NCBI RefSeq assembly: GCF_016735595.1 | Contig: NZ_JAERRB010000001.1 | Span: 930,001 to 994,000, forward strand | DNA from: Chryseolinea lacunae | Lineage (GTDB): Bacteria > Bacteroidota > Bacteroidia > Cytophagales > Cyclobacteriaceae | Length of the DNA stretch: 64,000 bases | Direction of reading: 5' to 3' | Shown: piece by piece, positions 34,733 through 43,633 of the stretch | Position numbering within the stretch: position 1 is the first letter of the stretch | How the letters are laid out: the number at the start of each line of letters is the position of its first letter | The notes under the pieces: generated by a model | Told to the model about the DNA's origin: nothing | Databases searched by the model: none | Seen by the model: the letters and a program-made list of their open reading frames with translations, nothing else | Translations under genes and position numbers: made by a program

Positions 34733-34764
34733 AACCCAGGCCAAAAGCCTGGGTTTCTTGTTTT
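34733..34764 (+). terminator. Rho-independent terminator
   Basis: A perfect 9-bp stem AACCCAGGC/GCCTGGGTT with a CAAAA loop, followed by TCTTGTTTT. It lies 75 bases after the small membrane protein gene. Confidence 0.85.
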
Positions 34765-34808
34765 GTGTCTATCCGCAGAAGAACAGTCGATTTTCGCGGG
34801 TTGTTACC

Positions 34809-35387
34809 TTATGCCGGTTGACGCATCGGCTTCAGCGCCTTGGCCCAGCGCTCCAGCTCGCCGAGCATCACCTGCGTGGCTTTTACCAGGGCATCGTCGC
34901 CTTTAAAGTTTTCCTGATCGTCGAAATATTTGGTAAAGAAGGGAATGTTCACAGCCTCGGTGAGGGGCACCATCTTCAACGATGTCACCACACCCTTTAT
35001 CATTTGCAGCGACCGCGTGCCGCCCGACAATCCGCCATAGCTAACAAAACCTACAGGTTTATAGGCCCACTCGTGAAACAAAAAGTCGATCGCGTTTTTG
35101 ATCGGCGCGGGAAAGCCATAGTTGTATTCTCCCAACACAATCACAAAGGCATCGGCCTCGTCAATCTTTGCACTCCATGCTTTGGTATGCGCATGTTTGT
35201 AGTCCTTTAATCGGGGATGGGCTGCTTCGTCCATAAAGGGAAGATTGATCGCGGCGAGGTCCAGCAGTTCCACATCGAAAACGGGGTTGGCTTTTAGGGT
35301 CTCGAGGGCCCAGGTGGCAATGGGTTCGCCCTTTCTTCCAGGGCGTGTAGTGGACGTGATGATCTTCAACTTAAGCGGTGTGTTCAT
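34809..35387 (-). CDS. NADPH-dependent FMN reductase family protein
   Basis: 192 residues with a flavodoxin-like fold. ITSTTRPGRKGEPIATWAL binds the FMN phosphate, VLGEYNYGFPAPIKNAIDF and GFVSYGGLSGGTRSLQMIK are the conserved flavin and dimer loops of the YhdA/chromate or azo reductase family. It likely reduces FMN or quinones with NADPH. It is divergent from a Crp/Fnr regulator 176 bases away, which may control it. Confidence 0.9.
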   Translation of the reverse strand: MNTPLKLKIITSTTRPGRKGEPIATWALETLKANPVFDVELLDLAAINLPFMDEAAHPRLKDYKHAHTKAWSAKIDEADAFVIVLGEYNYGFPAPIKNAIDFLFHEWAYKPVGFVSYGGLSGGTRSLQMIKGVVTSLKMVPLTEAVNIPFFTKYFDDQENFKGDDALVKATQVMLGELERWAKALKPMRQPA

Positions 35388-35563
35388 AGGTTTGTGTTGG
35401 CGTTATCTAAATTCACCCATAACAACCCCGTGTCATTTCAAAAAGTTTGGCGTGCCAGGTTAATAATTCAGACGGCATCACACACAAACCTTGTCGGCCT
35501 TGTGCAAGTAGGCTGTGTTTTCTAATTTGTTCCCGATAGGATACAGACCCCCTGCCTTGCGCC

Positions 35564-36142
35564 ATGTACGATCTCATCCTCGACCATATTTCAAGACACA
35601 TCCGGCTCACACCCGCCGAGGCAAACCGCTTCACCAGCGTGTTGCGTCACCGGAAAATTCGCAGGCGGCAGTACCTGCTCCAGGTCGGCGACGTGAGTCA
35701 GTACGAAAACTTCATCACCAAGGGATGTCTGCGTGCCTACACAGTCGACGCTCAGGGCGGTGAGCACATTGCCATGTTTGGTGTGGAAGGCTGGTGGATC
35801 TCCGACCTGTTCAGTTTCCTCACCAACACCCCCGCCACCCAAAACATCGATGCCCTGGAAGACAGCGAGGTGCTTTCCATAGAGAAGAGCGACCTGGAAA
35901 AATTATACATCGACGTTCCCGAATTCAACAGACTGTTCCGGATCCTGTTGCAAAACGCGTTTGTGGCACATCAAAAAAGAATTCTCGCCTCCATCAGCCA
36001 GACGGCCGAAGAGCAGTACATGTCTTTCATTGCCCGCTATCCCACGCTCGACCAACGCGTGCCACAACATCAAATCGCTTCCTACCTGGGCCTCACGCCG
36101 GAGACCCTCAGCCGCATCCGCAAGCTGCAGGCAAAAAAATAG
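35564..36142 (+). CDS. Crp/Fnr family transcription regulator
   Basis: 192 residues. A cyclic-nucleotide-binding-type beta barrel occupies about 20-115 (YLLQVGDVSQYENFITKGCL, IAMFGVEGWWISDLFSFLT) and an HTH is at the C-terminus (IASYLGLTPETLSRIRKLQA). The phosphate-binding Arg of cAMP receptors is not obvious, so the ligand is open. The frame and length fit the short Bacteroidota Crp-like group. It may act on the divergent FMN reductase. Confidence 0.88.
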   Translation: MYDLILDHISRHIRLTPAEANRFTSVLRHRKIRRRQYLLQVGDVSQYENFITKGCLRAYTVDAQGGEHIAMFGVEGWWISDLFSFLTNTPATQNIDALEDSEVLSIEKSDLEKLYIDVPEFNRLFRILLQNAFVAHQKRILASISQTAEEQYMSFIARYPTLDQRVPQHQIASYLGLTPETLSRIRKLQAKK

Positions 36143-36258
36143 CCCGGCACTGCGGGCTTCCAGATCTTGATCTACATCAACGTGCTTTCTTGCGCTACGT
36201 CAATGCACAGGCCCGGGCCAGTGCGCAATTTTGTGTCATCATTAAAAACACAAAAATC

Positions 36259-36612
36259 ATGAACACCATCAAAGACAAACTCGCAGACCTCAACCAGCTG
36301 GTTGTTTCCGGCAACCTTCTCGAAGCATTTGAAAAGTATTATCACGACGACGTGCAGATGCAGGAAAATGCCAACGCACCCACAGTGGGCAAAGCCGCCA
36401 ATCGCCTGCGCGAACAGGAGTTCATTGGCAACATCGCCGAATTCAGAAGCGCCACCGTGCACGGCCTCGCCACCGACAACAACATCTCGTTTGTGATCTG
36501 GCACTATGACTATACGCACAAGGAATGGGGCGTAAAGAACTACACACAAGTGTCGGTGCAACACTGGCAGGATGGCAAGATCATCAAAGAACATTTTTAT
36601 TATGGCAGCTGA
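36259..36612 (+). CDS. SnoaL/NTF2-like protein
   Basis: 117 residues from ATG 36259 (MNTIKDKLADLNQLVVSGNL); the longer open frame overlaps the regulator gene and is a shadow. LLEAFEKYYHDDVQMQENAN and the last strands YTQVSVQHWQDGKIIKEHFY are typical of the cone-shaped SnoaL/NTF2 fold found in small ligand-binding or isomerase-like proteins. No catalytic site can be named. Its stop overlaps the convergent kinase gene by 13 bases. Confidence 0.82.
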   Translation: MNTIKDKLADLNQLVVSGNLLEAFEKYYHDDVQMQENANAPTVGKAANRLREQEFIGNIAEFRSATVHGLATDNNISFVIWHYDYTHKEWGVKNYTQVSVQHWQDGKIIKEHFYYGS

Positions 36613-39600
36613 TTTGGAAAACGAATCGTGAACAACGCGCCTTGCCCGGGAAGGCTTTTGATATCGATCGATCCGTTGAGCGCATTGACTTGTGTCTTCA
36701 CCATGTGCAGCCCAATGCCTTTGCCCTCCACTTCCAGGTGAAAGCGCTGATAGAGGGTAAAGATTTTCTCGCCATACTTCTCCAGGTCTATGCCCATGCC
36801 ATTGTCCTGAATCCGGATGCCGCAAACCGACTGTGTGCGAAACGTGCTCACATCGATAACCGGCCGGCGTTTGGATGAACGATACTTGATGGCATTCGAT
36901 ATCAGATTATACAACACGCTGTAGTAATAGCTTTTGATTGTGTAAAAAGAATCCATGGCCGATGTATTGACCATGATCTCGGCACCACTTTCATCGATCT
37001 GCGATTGCAGCGCCTGCCGTATAGACTGGATCGTATCGTTTGTCGACACCCATTCCTTGGCGTGCACCTCGTGGCTTCGCATCTCCAGAATGGCCGACAG
37101 GTCTTTGATGACCTCGTCGAGCCGGCTGGCGGAGTTCACCACCATGCCCAGCATGCGCCGGGTTTCTTCAGGCATTTGTTCCATGCCCATCAGGTTGAGC
37201 AAGCCCAGAATGGAAGCCACCGGTCCGCGAAGGTTGTGTGAGGCAATGAAGGAGAACTGAAGCAAATCGTTGTTGCGTTCAATAAGCTGCGACAACAGGT
37301 TGTTGCGTTCTTGTTCAGACTGCCGCCGGCTGGTGACATCGCGAAAGTTGGTGACGATGCTGCGCACGCTTTCCACTTCGAGCATGTTGATGGCCGTGCC
37401 TTCCATCCATTGCCAGTTGCCGTTTTTGTGTCGTGAGCGAAAGCTGGTACTGATCAGTTTGTTGGGGTTGTTGCGCACATCGGCAAAAAAACGATCATAG
37501 TCGTTTTTATTTTCAGGATTTATGATCGACTCCAGGTTCATCACCAGAAAATCTTCCGGCGAATAGCCGGTCACACGTTCCACCCCGGGGTTCACATAGG
37601 TCATGCGACCGGCGGGTTCCATAAGACCCACCACATCTTCGCTGTTCTCGATGAGCGCGCGGAACCGCTCTTCGCTTTCACGCAACGAAATGCCGGCGCG
37701 TTTAATGGCCGTGTAGTCGTGCACGGTCACGCAGTAGCCCGCCAGGTGTTGATCGGTGCGAACCGCTTCAATCGTGATTTGATACCACAGATGACCGGCT
37801 GCCGCATCGTATTCAATTTCATATTCAATAAGCTCGCCCTTCGCCGCGCGTTGTAACGAAAGCAGAAATTGATCACGATGTTCTACCGGCAAATGCTGAA
37901 GAATGATGTCGCCTGTTTTAAAGGTCGACGAAAACGCCATCCGGTTTCCCTGGTTAAACATCACAATGGCATAGCGATCGTCGAGCAACGTAAGAATGTC
38001 ATTGGTGTGATTGATGATGGCCATCATGTGGGCTTGCGAACGCCTCAGGTCGGTCTCTTTCTTTTTCTTTTCAGTGATGTCGATGGAAATAATGGTGACA
38101 TACTTCACCTTGCCATCGATAAAAACAGGGCTATAGCGCAGCTCATGCACCACCTCGTTGCCGGGCAAATGCACGATAGCTTCGACGGTGACGGATTCGC
38201 CACGACGCACCCGCATAAAAAGGTCGAGCGCAGCCTCACGCCGCTCGGCCACGGTCATGTCCCACACAAACATGCCGATTTCCGGTTTTCTACCGGTGCT
38301 TTGGGTGATAAAGTTTTCCAGCGCCGCGTTAAACATCACAATCCGCCCATCGCTGTCGAGCAATAAAATTTCTTCGACTGTGTTACTGAAAATAATTTGC
38401 AGGTTTTCCTTGTACCTGAAAATCGCTTCGTCCTGTGCCCGTTTTTCCGTCACGTCCATAGCAAAACCTTCGCGGCGCAAGGGCTTGCCGGCGTCATCGC
38501 GAACGATGCGCATGTGAAAATTGAACCAGCGCACCTCGCCCCCTTTGCTCTGCAAGCGATAGGTTGCTTCGGAAGTCCCCTGTGTTTGCAACAGTCGCAG
38601 CGAGGCTTCACGAATCGGCCTGTCTTCCGGAACCACAAACTCCATCCAGCGTTCGTACTGACCATAAACGTTCTGCAGGCTGTCGCCCAGCAAGTTTTCG
38701 ACGGTGCGGCTAATAAAATGCCGGTGGTTGCCCGTCATGTCGAACGACCACACCAGCACATTCATCGTGTCTAGCACCTGGTTCAGTTGCTCATCGCGTT
38801 GTTTCATGATGATGTCGGACTGCTCGCGAATGGTTTCGGAGGCGGTGTGCAGCTGGTCGTTCAGCGCAGTAAGCTCTTCGTTTGTAGCAGTGAGTTCTTC
38901 GTTGGAGGCACGCAGTTCTTCATTGAGGGCATTCACCTCATCATTCTTTTCCCGGAACGCGCGATTGAGACGACGCAACTCTTCTTCGGCTTGCCGGCGT
39001 TGTTCATCGCGCACGTTAACGAGGCGGATGGTCATCCACGTGATGATGGCCAACAGAAACGTGATGGCCGACACAAACAGTGCCACCCCAAACTCGGTTG
39101 AAATAAATTTCTGCCACGACATCCAAAGCCACAAGTAGCCCAATGTGAGCGGCAACAGGAAAATGGCCGGGAGCAAAACACGCCCGATTTCACCGCCCGG
39201 GCCATGCCGGCTCACATCGCGTATAAAGCCATCGTCGGGGTTCAGGTTCAACCACGAAAGTGCAATGAGCATGAAACACGCGGCCGTTTGAATGGCCATG
39301 GGGGTGAAGGGCATACCACCATAAAATTCAGGCAGCCGGAACATATATCCCAGAATAGAGAACCAGGCCGTCAACCCAATCCAGCACGCAAGACCTTGGG
39401 TAACATAGCGGTTATCGCCAACGCTGAACGGCAGTAACAAGCCACCCAAAATCAGAAAATTCACACCCGACAACAACGCCATCCGGGTACCCGGCTCCTG
39501 CGTCATAACGTCGGGATACAACACCGTGTCTACGGACAAAAGGCTTGGAATCGCACTGCACAACACCCGCCAGAAGCCTATACTAAGGCACACCAACGCC

Positions 39601-39833
39601 ATGACAACCACCACCCTGCGGTGAGGCATGCGAGGCGATCGTCGAAACCATAGCGCCAGCGACGCGCACAAGAACGACAACGCCGTCATGGGATTCATGG
39701 CTGCTAGTCCTGGCAGAGGTCGCTTAAAGATTTCAACATCGAAATGCCAACCCAACAACACCAGCGATGCTAGCAGAAGGCATGTTCCTGAAAAATAGCG
39801 CGACCATCTCGGTGTGTAGGGAGACAGTACCAT
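36600..39833 (-). CDS. Multi-PAS membrane sensor histidine kinase
   Basis: 1077 residues. An N-terminal membrane region has about seven or eight helices (1-275), then a coiled coil with a repeat of the type NEELRASNEELTATNEELTA (about 300-325), at least four PAS/PAC units (about 345-470, 470-590, 595-720, 725-850), a dimerisation domain with FSFIASHNLRGPVASILGL (His of SHNLRG near residue 870) and an HATPase with LISNAIKYRS, IQDNGMGIDL and GKGIGLHMVKTQV. No response regulator gene is adjacent, so its partner is elsewhere. Signal unknown. Confidence 0.9.
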   Translation of the reverse strand: MVLSPYTPRWSRYFSGTCLLLASLVLLGWHFDVEIFKRPLPGLAAMNPMTALSFLCASLALWFRRSPRMPHRRVVVVMALVCLSIGFWRVLCSAIPSLLSVDTVLYPDVMTQEPGTRMALLSGVNFLILGGLLLPFSVGDNRYVTQGLACWIGLTAWFSILGYMFRLPEFYGGMPFTPMAIQTAACFMLIALSWLNLNPDDGFIRDVSRHGPGGEIGRVLLPAIFLLPLTLGYLWLWMSWQKFISTEFGVALFVSAITFLLAIITWMTIRLVNVRDEQRRQAEEELRRLNRAFREKNDEVNALNEELRASNEELTATNEELTALNDQLHTASETIREQSDIIMKQRDEQLNQVLDTMNVLVWSFDMTGNHRHFISRTVENLLGDSLQNVYGQYERWMEFVVPEDRPIREASLRLLQTQGTSEATYRLQSKGGEVRWFNFHMRIVRDDAGKPLRREGFAMDVTEKRAQDEAIFRYKENLQIIFSNTVEEILLLDSDGRIVMFNAALENFITQSTGRKPEIGMFVWDMTVAERREAALDLFMRVRRGESVTVEAIVHLPGNEVVHELRYSPVFIDGKVKYVTIISIDITEKKKKETDLRRSQAHMMAIINHTNDILTLLDDRYAIVMFNQGNRMAFSSTFKTGDIILQHLPVEHRDQFLLSLQRAAKGELIEYEIEYDAAAGHLWYQITIEAVRTDQHLAGYCVTVHDYTAIKRAGISLRESEERFRALIENSEDVVGLMEPAGRMTYVNPGVERVTGYSPEDFLVMNLESIINPENKNDYDRFFADVRNNPNKLISTSFRSRHKNGNWQWMEGTAINMLEVESVRSIVTNFRDVTSRRQSEQERNNLLSQLIERNNDLLQFSFIASHNLRGPVASILGLLNLMGMEQMPEETRRMLGMVVNSASRLDEVIKDLSAILEMRSHEVHAKEWVSTNDTIQSIRQALQSQIDESGAEIMVNTSAMDSFYTIKSYYYSVLYNLISNAIKYRSSKRRPVIDVSTFRTQSVCGIRIQDNGMGIDLEKYGEKIFTLYQRFHLEVEGKGIGLHMVKTQVNALNGSIDIKSLPGQGALFTIRFPNQLP

Positions 39834-40047
39834 AACTTTTATTCCGGGTATATCAGCTATCTATTCTAACGTATTCAATTATTGAGTTTCCCTTCAATGC
39901 AATCGAATACGAGAAGTTAAGGGTTTTCGGGGACTTCGGAAACGCCGTCTGTCAAATCACGGTTTTATTGTCCACCCCAAGCCTGCAACAAAACCACCGC
40001 GGGCGTCACATTTCGAGACGCTTCGGCGGGCATACCAATCTTTTGCC

Positions 40048-40055
40048 TACCTTTG
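40048..40055 (+). promoter_or_regulatory. Probable -7 promoter box of the riboswitch-metE transcript
   Basis: TACCTTTG is a full match to the Bacteroidota -7 consensus TAnnTTTG, 39 bases before the riboswitch P1 stem. The -33 region (TTCGG around 40022) is only a weak match. Confidence 0.5.
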
Positions 40056-40093
40056 GAGCTCAGTACGTTCTTTGCATTTTTAAAACATCATCG

Positions 40094-40279
40094 CCGTTGC
40101 AAGGTTTCCCGTAAGGGGAATTAATAAGGAACCGTGTGCAAATCACGGGCTGTCGCGCAACTGTAATCCCGATCTCGACCTTTGTCGAGGTCCAGCTTTT
40201 ATTCACACATGCCATTGCCTGCCGTTGCAGTCGAGAAGGCGAATAAGAGTCGGGAGAGCCAGGAGACTTGCCTTCAACG
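40094..40279 (+). ncRNA. Cobalamin riboswitch
   Basis: The B12 box is AGCCAGGAGACTTGCC at 40257-40272. Upstream lie AGGAACCGTGTGCAAATCAC and GCGCAACTGTAA, the usual core of the class. P1 can form between CGTTGCAAGG (40094-40103) and CCTTCAACG (40271-40279). It precedes metE by 183 bases and should switch off the B12-independent enzyme when cobalamin is present. A small hairpin AACCC/GGGTT near 40340 followed by T-rich sequence could be the expression platform. Confidence 0.93.
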
Positions 40280-40462
40280 CATTGACATTGCTTTCGCGAA
40301 CTGGAGCATCTGTCGGGCATGAGATCATCTACTATAACAACCCAGGGTTTGTTGTGTTCATGCTTTTCTTCCTGTTTATTTTCCATTTCACGTAAGCATC
40401 GTTTTGAGCTGCCGAAGGGCTTGCTGGTTTAACTATTTGTTCAACCTTAAAAAAGCAAACTC

Positions 40463-42778
40463 ATGCTTACAAACATCCTCGGCTACCCGCGCATTGGTAG
40501 CCAACGCGAACTGAAGAAGGCTTGCGAACTCTATTGGTCCGGCAAGTCCACCTTCAAGAATTTGTTTCAGGTGGGCCGCAACCTGCGCCAGCAAAACTGG
40601 CAACTTCAAAAAGATGCCGGCATCGACCTCATCCCCTGCAACGACTTTTCGTTCTACGATCATGTGCTCGACATGTCGCTTATGGTCAGCGCCATTCCCG
40701 AACGCTATCACGAGGTGATCCTCAACAAGAGCAACACCGAAACCGACCTCTACTTTGCGATGGCCCGCGGCTATCAGAAAGAAGGGCTCGACATCACCGC
40801 CATGGAAATGACCAAGTGGTTCGACACAAACTATCACTACATCGTGCCCGAATTTCAGAAGGACCAACAGTTCCGGATGCTCTCCACGAAAGTGATCGAT
40901 GAATTTTATGAAGCAAAACAATTGGGCATCCTCACCAAACCCGTGCTGATCGGTCCCGTGTCTTATCTGCTGCTGGGCAAAGAAAAATCGGAAGGATTCC
41001 ATCGCATCGACCTCATCAAAAACCTGCTGCCGGTCTACATCGAGCTGTTGAAACGACTCGACAGCCTGAACGTGCAATGGGTGCAATTTGACGAACCGTT
41101 TCTCGCGCTGGATTTGTCTGAGAAAGAGAAGCAGGCCTTTACTTATGTATACTCCGAAATCAGAAAGGAATTTCCAACACTCAAAACCATCGTGGCCACC
41201 TATTTCGATGGCTTGCGCGACAACGTGAAACTTGCCACATCGCTCCCGGTATGTGCCCTTCACCTTGACCTTGTGCGGAACCCTGCGCAACTCGACGACG
41301 TGCTGGAAAACATCTCAGACAAAATGACCCTTTCGCTGGGTGTGGTAGACGGGCGAAACATCTGGATCAACGACTACGCCAAATCGCTTACCCTCATCGA
41401 AAAAGCAACGGCCCGGATAACCGCCGACCGCATCATGATCGCCCCCTCCTGTTCATTGATTCATTCGCCCTGCGATCTCACGCTGGAAACAAACGACACC
41501 GTGTTGCTTCCGGAAATTAAACGATGGATGGCTTTTGCTCGTCAAAAGCTGCATGAAGTGTCCACCCTGAAGCAGCTCGCCACACCCGGTGCTGCCTCCC
41601 CGGCGTTGCAGGAGAATCAGCAGGCGCTTGAAAACCGGAAAACCTCCACACGCATCCACCACAACGATGTGAAACGCAGGGTTGCGGCCATTACCGATGC
41701 CGATGCGCGTCGCACAAATCCGTTTGCTACGCGTCGGAAAAAACAAACGGCATCCCTGAAACTGCCGCTCTATCCCACCACCACCATCGGCTCGTTTCCA
41801 CAAACCGCCGACGTGCGCAACTGGCGCGCTCAATGGAAGAAGGGTGAACTCACCCAAACACAATACGACGATCTGCTGAAAGCCGAAACAAAAAAAACGG
41901 TCTATTGGCAGGAAGATATCGGCATCGATGTGCTGGTGCACGGCGAGTTTGAGCGAAATGACATGGTGGAATATTTCGGCGAACAACTGGACGGATACAC
42001 CTTTTCGAAAAACGGCTGGGTGCAAAGCTATGGCTCGCGCTGTGTGAAACCGCCCATCGTGTTTGGCGACGTGTCGCGACCAAAACCAATGACCGTGGCC
42101 TGGACAAAGTATGCGCAATCGCTCACACCAAAACCGGTGAAAGGAATGCTCACCGGGCCCGTCACCATTTTGCAATGGTCGTTTGTGCGCGATGATCAGC
42201 CCCGTTCCGAAACGGCGTTTCAGATTGCGCTGGCCATCCGCGACGAAGTGGTGGACCTGGAGCGCGCCGGCATCAAAGTGATTCAGATCGACGAGCCCGC
42301 CATTCGTGAAGGCTTGCCGTTGCGTCGTGCCGAGTGGCAACAATATTTGCAGTGGGCTGTTAAAGCATTCAGGATCTCGGCCAGCGGCGTGCGCGACGAA
42401 ACCCAGATCCACACCCACATGTGCTACTCTGAATTTAACGACATCATTCAGAACATTGCCGACATGGATGCCGACGTGATCACCATAGAATGTTCGCGTT
42501 CGCAAATGGAATTGCTCGATGCCTTTGCCGACTTCAACTATCCCAACGAAATCGGACCGGGGGTCTACGACATCCATTCGCCGCGTGTGCCATCGCGCGA
42601 AGAAATGGTGTCGCTCATGCGCAAGGCCAGCGCCGTGGTGCCGGCCGAACAACTTTGGGTGAATCCGGATTGTGGCTTGAAGACCCGCCATTGGGATGAA
42701 ACCAAACGGGCCCTCATCGAAATGGTGGAAGCCGCCAAAGAACTGAGAGCTGCTGTCAACGCCAGCACTATTGCTTAA
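40463..42778 (+). CDS. metE: Cobalamin-independent methionine synthase
   Basis: 771 residues, usual MetE length (about 755). The N-terminal half begins LTNILGYPRIGSQRELKKAC; the catalytic C-terminal half begins near 430 (TTTIGSFPQTADVRNWRAQW). Zinc ligands are visible in QIHTHMCYSEFND (His and Cys), VITIECSRS (Glu) and WVNPDCGLKTR (Cys). It moves a methyl group from polyglutamyl 5-methyl-THF to homocysteine. Control by the upstream cobalamin riboswitch implies a B12-dependent MetH also exists in the genome. Two small genes follow in the same direction. Confidence 0.97.
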   Translation: MLTNILGYPRIGSQRELKKACELYWSGKSTFKNLFQVGRNLRQQNWQLQKDAGIDLIPCNDFSFYDHVLDMSLMVSAIPERYHEVILNKSNTETDLYFAMARGYQKEGLDITAMEMTKWFDTNYHYIVPEFQKDQQFRMLSTKVIDEFYEAKQLGILTKPVLIGPVSYLLLGKEKSEGFHRIDLIKNLLPVYIELLKRLDSLNVQWVQFDEPFLALDLSEKEKQAFTYVYSEIRKEFPTLKTIVATYFDGLRDNVKLATSLPVCALHLDLVRNPAQLDDVLENISDKMTLSLGVVDGRNIWINDYAKSLTLIEKATARITADRIMIAPSCSLIHSPCDLTLETNDTVLLPEIKRWMAFARQKLHEVSTLKQLATPGAASPALQENQQALENRKTSTRIHHNDVKRRVAAITDADARRTNPFATRRKKQTASLKLPLYPTTTIGSFPQTADVRNWRAQWKKGELTQTQYDDLLKAETKKTVYWQEDIGIDVLVHGEFERNDMVEYFGEQLDGYTFSKNGWVQSYGSRCVKPPIVFGDVSRPKPMTVAWTKYAQSLTPKPVKGMLTGPVTILQWSFVRDDQPRSETAFQIALAIRDEVVDLERAGIKVIQIDEPAIREGLPLRRAEWQQYLQWAVKAFRISASGVRDETQIHTHMCYSEFNDIIQNIADMDADVITIECSRSQMELLDAFADFNYPNEIGPGVYDIHSPRVPSREEMVSLMRKASAVVPAEQLWVNPDCGLKTRHWDETKRALIEMVEAAKELRAAVNASTIA

Positions 42779-42821
42779 CTTTACCGCAGGCCGGCCCTGA
42801 ACCGGCCTGCTCTTTTTTATT

Positions 42822-43055
42822 ATGATCAAACACGAAGAAAAAAAATGTCCCCGCTGCCACGCACCGTTCGAGTGCAAGGTGGGGTCGATCGTGCTCTGTC
42901 AATGCAGTGCAGTGAAACTGAACGACGACGAACGTCACTACATGCAGCAATGTTTTAACGATTGCCTGTGTGCCAGCTGCATGAAAGAAATGAAATCGGA
43001 ATTTCAATTGCACCGTTTCAAGACGCGATTGAAACGACTGTTGCGCATGTCCTGA
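42822..43055 (+). CDS. Cysteine-rich CWC family protein
   Basis: 77 residues. KCPRCHAPFECKVG, LCQCSAVKL and the CNDxxxxC-like part FNDCLCASCM give eight cysteines arranged like the CWC family of small zinc-binding proteins. It begins 43 bases after metE and ends 10 bases before the next gene, so it is probably part of the metE transcript and under the same cobalamin control. Function unknown. Confidence 0.82.
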   Translation: MIKHEEKKCPRCHAPFECKVGSIVLCQCSAVKLNDDERHYMQQCFNDCLCASCMKEMKSEFQLHRFKTRLKRLLRMS

Positions 43056-43065
43056 TTTCCGACAC

Positions 43066-43542
43066 ATGAAAACCGACCATCCAACATTTCGATTCCATCC
43101 CCTCCTGTGCTGGGACATTGTGGCGCAAGGCCTCTATCAGAAAAGAAACCGCCTGGCCCTGGAAAGCCTCCGAAAGTTTGCAGCCAAACATCAGCTTCAC
43201 ATCGACCTGCACGCCGTGGCCGAAAAAGATTTCGAAGCCCTCGTGATCACCGATGCCGATCAAACCATTCAATGGGTGAGCCACGGTTTCAAAAGCATGA
43301 CGGGCTATCCGGCAGCCTACGCCAAACAACGAAAACCCTCATTCCTTCAAGGTCCTGCCACCCGCGCGGCCGACCGCCAACACATTCGCGACGCCGTGTT
43401 GCGACATCAACCCTGTTCGGCCACCATCCTGAACTACCGCAAAGACGGCACGTCCTATCAGTGCCACATCGAACTCATTCCACTCTTCACCTCCAACCAT
43501 ATTCTCACGCACTTCCTGGCACTGGAGAAAGAAGCCCGCTGA
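43066..43542 (+). CDS. LOV-like PAS protein lacking the photoactive cysteine
   Basis: 158 residues, the C-terminal 100 being one PAS domain of the LOV type: ITDADQTIQWVSHGF, then PSFLQGPATRAADRQHIRDA and ILNYRKDGTSYQCHIELIPL. In LOV photoreceptors the third segment reads NCRFLQGP; here the position of the flavin-bonding Cys is Pro91, and the conserved C-terminal Gln is replaced in FLALEKE. It therefore cannot form the flavin-cysteine adduct. There is no output domain; residues 1-50 are unique. Likely the third gene of the metE transcript. Confidence 0.8.
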   Translation: MKTDHPTFRFHPLLCWDIVAQGLYQKRNRLALESLRKFAAKHQLHIDLHAVAEKDFEALVITDADQTIQWVSHGFKSMTGYPAAYAKQRKPSFLQGPATRAADRQHIRDAVLRHQPCSATILNYRKDGTSYQCHIELIPLFTSNHILTHFLALEKEAR

Positions 43543-43573
43543 ACGTCAATCAAGGCAAGTCATTTTCGCGACG

Positions 43574-43612
43574 ACAAAAAAATTCCCGAAAGGATTTTCA
43601 CCTTCCGGGAAT
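43574..43612 (-). terminator. Rho-independent terminator of the lipoprotein gene
   Basis: Read on the minus strand, a 12-bp stem with one mismatch (ATTCCCGGAAGG against CCTTTCGGGAAT) is followed by a run of seven T. It lies 22 bases after the lipoprotein stop and can also act on the convergent PAS gene. Confidence 0.85.
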
Positions 43613-43633
43613 GTTCAATCAGACAGATCTGAC

